Assembly (NCBI GenBank): GCA_964606385.1
Contig: CAZSFZ010000008.1
Coordinates: forward strand, 1-64,000
Direction of reading: 5' to 3'
Origin: Aquincolibacterium sp964606385
GTDB lineage: Bacteria; Omnitrophota; Omnitrophia; Omnitrophales; Aquincolibacteriaceae
Length of the DNA stretch: 64,000 bases
The translations under genes were made by a program, and so were the position numbers. Below the pieces are notes generated by a model. It made no database searches. It had not been told where the DNA came from and saw only the letters and a program-made list of their open reading frames with translations. Positions 58,841 to 64,000 of this stretch are shown one piece after another (the first letter of the stretch is position 1; each line of letters begins with the position of its first letter).

Positions 58841-60241
58841 TTAAGACTCCGCCTCAGCCTGTTCAATCGTTTTCTTTTCAGGCTTCAGCTGCGGAAACAA
58901 GATCACGTCACGGATGGATGCCTGATTAGTGAGAAGCATGACCAAACGGTCGATGCCAATCCCCAAACCTCCCGCGGGCGGCATCCCGTACTCCAGCGCC
59001 ATCAGAAAATCTTCATCGACCTCTTTGTGCTCCCCGATAAGTTCTTTTTGTTCCATGAGACGCCCGCGCTGGATCGCGGGATCGTTCAACTCTGAGAACG
59101 CGTTCGCGATCTCCATTTTCGCAACAAAAAGTTCGAAACGGTAAACAAGCTCCGCGTCCTCCGCCTTGGCTTTCGCAAGCGGCGTCATAACCGTCGGATA
59201 ATCGATCACGAACGTCGGGTCCCAGAGGTCTTTTTCGACCTTCTCGCCGAAGATCTCATTCAGGACATCGATATCTTCCATCTTGTCCGTGATCTCGACA
59301 TGCAGTTTCTTGGCGGCTTCGCGCACATTGACTTTCCGGAAATCCATCCCCGTGGCTTCCTGCAAAGCGCCATAAAAAGACACGCGTTTCCACGGCCGCT
59401 TAAAATTCAGCGTTTTGTCCCCGTACGGGATCTCTTCTTTGCCGTAGAGCATCATCACGAGATGGTGCGTCAGCTCTTCGGTGATATTCATCATGTCTTC
59501 ATAGTCCGCGTAAGCCTGGTAAAGCTCCATCATCGTGAATTCGGGATTGTGACGGACCGAGATGCCTTCATTCCTGAAATTGCGGTTGATCTCGTAGACC
59601 TTCTCGAAGCCGCCCACCAGAAGCCGCTTGAGATAAAGTTCCGGCGCAACGCGCAGGTAAAGATCGGTATGAAGCGTGTGATGATGCGTTACAAAGGGTT
59701 TTGCCCTAGCGCCCCCGGCGAGCGGCTGCATCATGGGTGTTTCCACCTCCATGAAATCCTTTTTATCAAGGAACGCACGGATTTCGCGAATAATACGGCT
59801 TCGCGCTTTAAAGGTCGCCCGGACTTCATCGTTTGAGATCAGATCCACATAACGATGCCGGTAACGGGTCTCGACATCCTTCAAGCCATGCCATTTCTCG
59901 GGAAGCGTCCGAACGATCTTGGAAAGCCGTTCGAACTTCTCGATCTTGATCGTAGGCTCTCCGGTCTTGGAAGTGAAAAGCTCGCCTTCAAGGCCGATGA
60001 TGTCCCCCAGGGTCATCCCTGTGAAAAATTTATAGTGCTCATCCCCCAAGATATCCTTCTTGGCGTAGACCTGCATACGAGCGCCTTCATCCTTCAAGTC
60101 CGCGAAAGCGCTCTTCCCCATATCCCGGCGCGTCATCAGGCGCCCGGCTACGCGCACCTTGCGGCCTTCTTTGAAATTCTCACGGATTTCCGCAAGGGAG
60201 TCCTTGGGAAGGAACCTGTGTCCGTAATCTGAAGTGCTCAT
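58841..60241 (-). CDS. lysS: Lysyl-tRNA synthetase (class II)
   Basis: A 466-residue class II synthetase. N-terminal OB domain VRVAGRLMTRRDMGKSAFADLKD, motif 1 FMEVETPMMQPLAGGARAKPF, motif 2 YEINRNFRNEGISVRHNPEFTMMELYQAYADY, motif 3 PPAGGLGIGIDRLVMLLTNQASIRDVILFPQLKPE. Expected length. It is the first gene of a run that includes the LolED set and the McsAB-ClpC module, behind a strong promoter. Confidence 0.97.
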   Translation of the reverse strand: MSTSDYGHRFLPKDSLAEIRENFKEGRKVRVAGRLMTRRDMGKSAFADLKDEGARMQVYAKKDILGDEHYKFFTGMTLGDIIGLEGELFTSKTGEPTIKIEKFERLSKIVRTLPEKWHGLKDVETRYRHRYVDLISNDEVRATFKARSRIIREIRAFLDKKDFMEVETPMMQPLAGGARAKPFVTHHHTLHTDLYLRVAPELYLKRLLVGGFEKVYEINRNFRNEGISVRHNPEFTMMELYQAYADYEDMMNITEELTHHLVMMLYGKEEIPYGDKTLNFKRPWKRVSFYGALQEATGMDFRKVNVREAAKKLHVEITDKMEDIDVLNEIFGEKVEKDLWDPTFVIDYPTVMTPLAKAKAEDAELVYRFELFVAKMEIANAFSELNDPAIQRGRLMEQKELIGEHKEVDEDFLMALEYGMPPAGGLGIGIDRLVMLLTNQASIRDVILFPQLKPEKKTIEQAEAES

Positions 60242-60295
60242 GTAAACCTGTCCTTATTCCTTGAGACAAAATGATTTAAGGCGTTTGAAGCGGTT

Positions 60296-60324
60296 ATTAT
60301 AGGCTAGTTCCAAGGCAGGGTCAA
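60296..60324 (-). promoter_or_regulatory. Near-consensus sigma-70 promoter upstream of lysS
   Basis: On the minus strand TTGACC, 17 bases, TATAAT, located about 55 bases before the lysS ATG. Five of six -35 bases and all -10 bases match consensus, making this the best promoter in the window. It should drive lysS and the genes after it. Confidence 0.75.
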
Positions 60325-60353
60325 TCAGCGTCGGGATGCCCGAAGGAATTTGT

Positions 60354-61802
60354 TTAAAGAGGTAAGGTGAAGTGAAAGGTGCTTCCTTTGCCAATCTCGG
60401 ACTCAACCCAGATCTCGCCGTGATGCGCCTGGATGATCTCTTTGGAAATGGCTAGCCCCAGTCCCGAACCGCCTTTTTTCTTACCATTCTTCCCGGCCTG
60501 CTCAAACGGCTCGAAGATCCTCTCGAGATCGTCAGCCCGGATCCCCCGGCCGGTGTCCTTCACGCTGACATGAACCCGGGCAGGCTCACGCCGCGCTCGA
60601 AGCATCACGCCGCCATTTTCCGTGCTGCTGAAAGCGTTGCTCACGAGATTGGTGAGCACCTGGCTTATTTTGTCGCGGTCAAATTTAACCCGGGAAAGGC
60701 CAGAATCACATTCCACCTTGAGGCTCAGCTCGCCCCTCTTGGACAGGATGCTCAGGCCTTCCACCACTTCGGTGAGAGTCGCCCCAAGATCGTTCTCCCG
60801 GATATCGAACTCCATCTTTCCGGACTGTATTTTCTGGAAATCCAGGACGCTGTTGATCAAACGGCTCAGGCGATCAATATTCGACTTGGCCATACTAACA
60901 ACTTCTTTCTGCTCTTCGTTGATATTCCCGACCATGCCCTCCGAGAGAATATCCAGCGCCTCCTTGACCACCGCAAGCGGGCTCCGGAGTTCATGGGATA
61001 CAACGGCCGTAAATTTCGACTTCACCTCCGCCGAGGATTTCAGATCCTCGAGCCTCCTCTTTTCCGCCTCCATCGCCTTGCGCCCGGTGATATCGATCAA
61101 AATACCGTTAAAAACGATTTCATTCCCCTGCCGCAAAGAAGGTATCGAATTACCGGAAAACCAGATCCTTTCATGAGAGGGCTTTTCCAGCACCCCTTCA
61201 TACCGCCATTCGCTCACGTCGCGAACGGCCCGTTCAATCGAATTAAGAAAATCCTCCCTGTCTTCGGGAACAACCATGGAAGTGAACTTTTCAAAGAAAT
61301 CTGCGGGATCGGGCTTCAGGCCAAAGATCTGCTCGGACCTCGAACTGACATAATAAAGCCCTTTTTCCCCGTTCGGCCTCGCGTAAAACTGATAGACCAC
61401 TCCGGGAACTTGAGTGGTCATTTCCGATAAAAGTTCGCGCTGACTACGCAAAAGATCTGCCGTTCTGCTATGAACGGAGGCGAGATAGGCCACGATCCCC
61501 GCGACTAAAACGAAGATCAAGACCCGAATCCCCGCCTGAAAAAGCAGGACAGGACTCTGCGTAAAAGCCACCATGAGACAAAAATAACCGATCGCTACGG
61601 CAACAGAAAAAAAGAAGCCGCGTCTGAGATAATAGAGACAGGCGATAATGATGGGGATATAGAAGAGGTTCTGAAAAATAATGAAATGTCCTGCGGAAAG
61701 GCAAAAAAAAGCAATGGCGATCGCGATAAGCGTCGTGACAACAACGGCCACACAGGGAGGATCTTTCCACTGGATCTTCGAAAGGGCTTTATCCGACCTC
61801 AT
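60354..61802 (-). CDS. Membrane PAS-domain sensor histidine kinase
   Basis: A 482-residue hybrid-free kinase with about five N-terminal spans (about 17-105, a DUF4118- or MASE-like bundle), a PAS domain (about 135-250, LYYVSSRSEQIFGLKP ... GILIDITGRKAM), HisKA with SKFTAVVSHELRSPLAVVKEAL, and HATPase with FDRDKISQVLTNLVSNAFSS, VKDTGRGI and GGSGLGLAISKEII. It lies 24 bases after the REC-GGDEF-EAL gene, so the two probably act together; the neighbouring receiver domain is a candidate target. The signal sensed is unknown. Confidence 0.94.
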   Translation of the reverse strand: MRSDKALSKIQWKDPPCVAVVVTTLIAIAIAFFCLSAGHFIIFQNLFYIPIIIACLYYLRRGFFFSVAVAIGYFCLMVAFTQSPVLLFQAGIRVLIFVLVAGIVAYLASVHSRTADLLRSQRELLSEMTTQVPGVVYQFYARPNGEKGLYYVSSRSEQIFGLKPDPADFFEKFTSMVVPEDREDFLNSIERAVRDVSEWRYEGVLEKPSHERIWFSGNSIPSLRQGNEIVFNGILIDITGRKAMEAEKRRLEDLKSSAEVKSKFTAVVSHELRSPLAVVKEALDILSEGMVGNINEEQKEVVSMAKSNIDRLSRLINSVLDFQKIQSGKMEFDIRENDLGATLTEVVEGLSILSKRGELSLKVECDSGLSRVKFDRDKISQVLTNLVSNAFSSTENGGVMLRARREPARVHVSVKDTGRGIRADDLERIFEPFEQAGKNGKKKGGSGLGLAISKEIIQAHHGEIWVESEIGKGSTFHFTLPL

Positions 61803-61826
61803 GCCGCACCTCCCCTTTCACGATTT

Positions 61827-63476
61827 TTAAGCGGGTTGTCCCCATAAAAAACCTTGTCCGAAAGGAACTCCCAACTCCCGCAACACTTCGAGATCTTCCC
61901 GGTTTTCGATCCCTTCGGCGATGATCTTCGGATGGAGGCTTTCCAACACACTTAAAAGCCTGCGAAGCGTTTCTCTTTGCCTTTGATCATGGCTGATATT
62001 CAGCACGAGCTTCTTGTCGATCTTGATCACATCGGGCTGCAACACGATCAGGCTTTCGAGACAACTCCGGCCGAACCCGACATCATCAATGGCGACGCCG
62101 ATCTTTCTTTTTTGAAGCTCCTGGACCACATGGATGAGATAGGACGGATCGCCCAGGATCTGTTGTTCGCTCACTTCCACGCAATAGGAACCGCAAAGCG
62201 TGGCCGGTGGGAAAAACCTGGCCACCTGTTCAGGCTGCAGTTCCGCCATCGTGGAGGGAAAAAGATTTACGTGCTTTTCCGACCCTGGGGCAAAGCTGTG
62301 CGCGGCCGCCAACGCGACCTCGAGACACCGCTGATCCACCACAGAAAGGATATTGCTTTCCATGCTGAAATTAAAAAATTCGTTCGGCATTTCAAAACCG
62401 GAAATGTTCGTTCGCGCGAGAAATTCATAACCCACGGTCTTTTCGGTCACCAGATCCACGATCGGCTGCCTCACCGACCGGAAACACTGACCCGAACGCA
62501 GCGTGTCGGCGACATTATCCGCCCGCGGTTCCCAGCCCTCCCCCGCGCTGACCTGGTTCTTGCCGGACCGTTTGCTTTTCGCAAGCGCCGCGTGTGTGAC
62601 CTCCAGAAGCGAATCGACCGACCCCGTCCGTTTATTGGCGTTCACGACCCCCAGGCTGGCCGTAGCCTTGACAGTTTGTCCACCCGCCACGATGACCCCC
62701 GCCTGACTGATCGCAAGCCGTATCCTTTCGGAAAAATGAACGCCCTCGGCCAAACGGGTATTCGGAAGAAGGATGATGAACTCGTCGCCTCCCACACGGG
62801 ACACGTAATCCGTGCTCCGGACCGTGGCCTTCAGGATCTTGGAGATCTCCTGCAGTACGATATCCCCGACCGCGTGGCCAAACGCATCGTTGATGGGTTT
62901 AAAATTATCGAGGTCCAAAAGGATCACGGAAAGATTCGTTCCCTCGCGTCCGGAGATCTCGAGTTCCCGGGAAAGCACGCGCTGGAGTCCGCGGCGATTC
63001 AGCAGTTGGGTCAGAGGATCAAGAAAGGAAAGTTTTTCGAGACGTTCGTTCAGCTCCTCCATCTTCTGCTTTTGGTGGTGCCGTTCCAGAGCATACAGAA
63101 GGATCCTGACAAGCATGTCCCCGCGAACGTCCCCTTTCACAACATAATCCTGCGCCCCTTTTTTGACTGCTTCCAGGGAAAGCGCTTCGTCGTCCGTTCC
63201 GCTCAAAATGACACAAGCGACCTCAGGGTGAGCTGTAGCGATCTTTTCGAAGGTGGCAAGGCCTTGGCTATCGGGAAGCCCCAGGTCCAGCAGGACCAAT
63301 TGGAAGTTTTTTGTCTGGAGGAGTTTGCGTGCAGACTCAAGCGTGTGGGCGGTCTCGATCTTAAATGAAACCCTTCGATCCGTCTTCAAGGATATCGCAA
63401 AGACCTTGCAATAATCCGAGTCGTCATCGACCAACAGCATGTGCACCATAGGCGGCGGACGCGTCACTTCCCGCAA
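61827..63476 (-). CDS. REC-GGDEF-EAL cyclic-di-GMP protein
   Basis: A 549-residue regulator with receiver (about 12-130, VDDDSDYCK, acceptor Asp in LVLLDLGLPDSQG, Lys in DYVVKGD), GGDEF (about 150-310, with intact GGDEF and LDLDNFKPINDAFGHAVGD) and EAL domain. In the EAL domain the motif is YEFLAR rather than EALLR, but Glu is kept, as are VNLF, CVEVSE, IDDVGFG, VIKIDK, IIAEGIE and GQGFLWGQP. Both activities are therefore possible. GGGAGG precedes the ATG. It is divergent from the glycosyltransferase gene and precedes the PAS kinase. Confidence 0.95.
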   Translation of the reverse strand: MREVTRPPPMVHMLLVDDDSDYCKVFAISLKTDRRVSFKIETAHTLESARKLLQTKNFQLVLLDLGLPDSQGLATFEKIATAHPEVACVILSGTDDEALSLEAVKKGAQDYVVKGDVRGDMLVRILLYALERHHQKQKMEELNERLEKLSFLDPLTQLLNRRGLQRVLSRELEISGREGTNLSVILLDLDNFKPINDAFGHAVGDIVLQEISKILKATVRSTDYVSRVGGDEFIILLPNTRLAEGVHFSERIRLAISQAGVIVAGGQTVKATASLGVVNANKRTGSVDSLLEVTHAALAKSKRSGKNQVSAGEGWEPRADNVADTLRSGQCFRSVRQPIVDLVTEKTVGYEFLARTNISGFEMPNEFFNFSMESNILSVVDQRCLEVALAAAHSFAPGSEKHVNLFPSTMAELQPEQVARFFPPATLCGSYCVEVSEQQILGDPSYLIHVVQELQKRKIGVAIDDVGFGRSCLESLIVLQPDVIKIDKKLVLNISHDQRQRETLRRLLSVLESLHPKIIAEGIENREDLEVLRELGVPFGQGFLWGQPA

Positions 63477-63513
63477 AGGACACCTCCCTTTCCCCTGCTA
63501 CTCCCTATCTTTC

Positions 63514-63541
63514 ATCCTATACCTAATCGGGACGTTTTCAA
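63514..63541 (-). promoter_or_regulatory. Candidate promoter for the REC-GGDEF-EAL gene
   Basis: On the minus strand TTGAAA, 16 bases, TAGGAT, 37 bases upstream of the ATG. Four of six bases match at each hexamer. It diverges from the glycosyltransferase promoter with about 20 bases between them. Confidence 0.5.
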
Positions 63542-63561
63542 GAAATGTCTTTTTTAAAAAG

Positions 63562-63589
63562 TTGACTGCCTGAGCGCATTTGTTATGAT
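63562..63589 (+). promoter_or_regulatory. Promoter for the glycosyltransferase gene
   Basis: TTGACT, 16 bases, TATGAT, about 95 bases before the start codon. Five of six bases match at both hexamers. It is followed at 63600 by an inverted repeat that would form at the 5' end of the transcript. Confidence 0.65.
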
Positions 63590-63599
63590 GCCAAAACCA

Positions 63600-63638
63600 T
63601 CCCAACTTTAAATTTTTTCATATAGATGGTAGTTGGGA
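63600..63638 (+). repeat. 8-bp inverted repeat in the glycosyltransferase leader
   Basis: TCCCAACT at 63600-63607 pairs with AGTTGGGA at 63631-63638 around a 23-base AT-rich loop. It starts about ten bases after the -10, so it could be an operator or a 5' stem that stabilises the mRNA. No downstream T-run, so it is not a terminator. Confidence 0.5.
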
Positions 63639-63682
63639 CAGCCCCAATTTCTACTTCGTAAAAATTGAAAGGTATTGGGACC

Positions 63683-64000
63683 ATGGAAATCACCACAAAT
63701 GCTGCCATATTCCTCCTCATTTTCATTTTGGGGGGATGGGTCTATCGCAGCGGAAGGTCGCTTTCCGAACTAAAGCAGGCCCCGACCCTCAGGATCACTC
63801 CGAAGGCCTCCCGGCACGGAAAAGTCTCCGCCTTGATCCCGGCGAAAAATGAGGAAAGGAACATCGGGGACTGCGTCCGGCCCCTCCTCGCGCAACTGCG
63901 TGAAGGCGATGAGCTTATTGTGATCAATAACTGTTCCACAGACCGCACCGAAGCGATCCTGAAAGAACTCGGGGCTATCGAGATCCGGCCTCAAGACCCG
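63683..64000 (+). CDS. Family 2 glycosyltransferase (N-terminal part)
   Basis: 106 codons are open from ATG 63683 to the window edge. After a membrane span (about 7-20, AAIFLLIFILGGW) comes VSALIPAKNEERNIGDCV and LIVINNCSTDRTEAI, the nucleotide-sugar-binding start of GT2 enzymes of the kind with N-terminal membrane anchors. The acceptor is unknown. The gene is on the plus strand, divergent from the cyclic-di-GMP gene, and its promoter region contains an inverted repeat. Confidence 0.85.
   Translation, partial: MEITTNAAIFLLIFILGGWVYRSGRSLSELKQAPTLRITPKASRHGKVSALIPAKNEERNIGDCVRPLLAQLREGDELIVINNCSTDRTEAILKELGAIEIRPQDP

Noticed and set aside
61977..63368. A 463-codon plus-strand open frame
   Set aside because: Antisense to the REC-GGDEF-EAL gene and rich in His/Arg as expected of a shadow frame.

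Overview
This 64 kb window is almost wholly coding and GC-rich. Nearly all genes run on the minus strand in long, tightly packed and often overlapping runs. The gene content indicates a Gram-negative (diderm) bacterium: LolDE-type lipoprotein export, an MlaEFD lipid-transport set, an OmpA-like lipoprotein, an AsmA-like protein, a filamentous-haemagglutinin-type exoprotein, and a MurE carrying the DNPR motif for meso-diaminopimelate. It also carries McsA-McsB-ClpC, which is better known from Firmicutes, and a MutL with the nuclease motif of MutH-less bacteria. This mixture fits a deep-branching diderm such as Omnitrophota or another member of the PVC-related candidate phyla. That placement is inference; no rRNA gene is present to settle it.

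Layout: (1) 1-3272 is accessory: the 5' part of a large GLUG-repeat exoprotein gene (minus) containing two copies of a short dispersed DNA repeat, an AT-rich stretch, and a lone ORF6N-domain gene (plus) with a perfect 14-bp-arm palindrome. (2) 3326-21202 is one compact minus-strand run. It begins with a regulatory and envelope module (STAND-like ATPase, HIT protein, degenerate HD-GYP protein, small membrane protein, OmpA-like lipoprotein, membrane-anchored unknown) and passes directly into the division/cell-wall cluster murE-murF-mraY-murD-ftsW-murG-murC-murB-ddl-ftsQ-ftsA. mraZ, rsmH, ftsL and ftsI are absent from its head and ftsZ from its tail. (3) 21203-30506 holds a 363-base gap with no identifiable gene, an EIIA-type PTS protein, and a mutS-mutL-receiver-CDF-OmpR regulator-sensor kinase run. 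(4) 30507-33797 holds a 3D-domain protein, a BT1-family transporter, a HAD phosphatase (the only complete plus-strand gene in the core) and radC. (5) 33923-50021 is a long housekeeping series, in transcription order: AsmA-like, mlaE, mlaF, mlaD, PIN-TRAM protein, ispDF, cysS, tmk, holB-like, metG, tatD, mtnA, small membrane protein, thiL, tsaE, TPR protein. (6) 50041-60241 holds lysS, lolE, lolD, ilvE, mcsA, mcsB, a DUF4139 protein and clpC behind a near-consensus promoter. (7) 60354-64000 holds a REC-GGDEF-EAL protein and a PAS histidine kinase, divergent from a family 2 glycosyltransferase that runs off the window.

Functionally, most of the window builds and maintains the envelope: peptidoglycan precursors, divisome parts, lipoprotein sorting and phospholipid transport. 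Around this lie translation genes, mismatch repair, protein quality control by arginine phosphorylation, and cyclic-di-GMP/two-component signalling. I found no tRNA or rRNA genes, CRISPR arrays or complete insertion sequences. No single gene set stands out as a clearly new system. The best leads are the dispersed repeat inside the exoprotein gene, the rearranged ends of the division cluster with their ATPase/HD-GYP/OmpA module, and the McsAB-ClpC set with an inserted DUF4139 gene.
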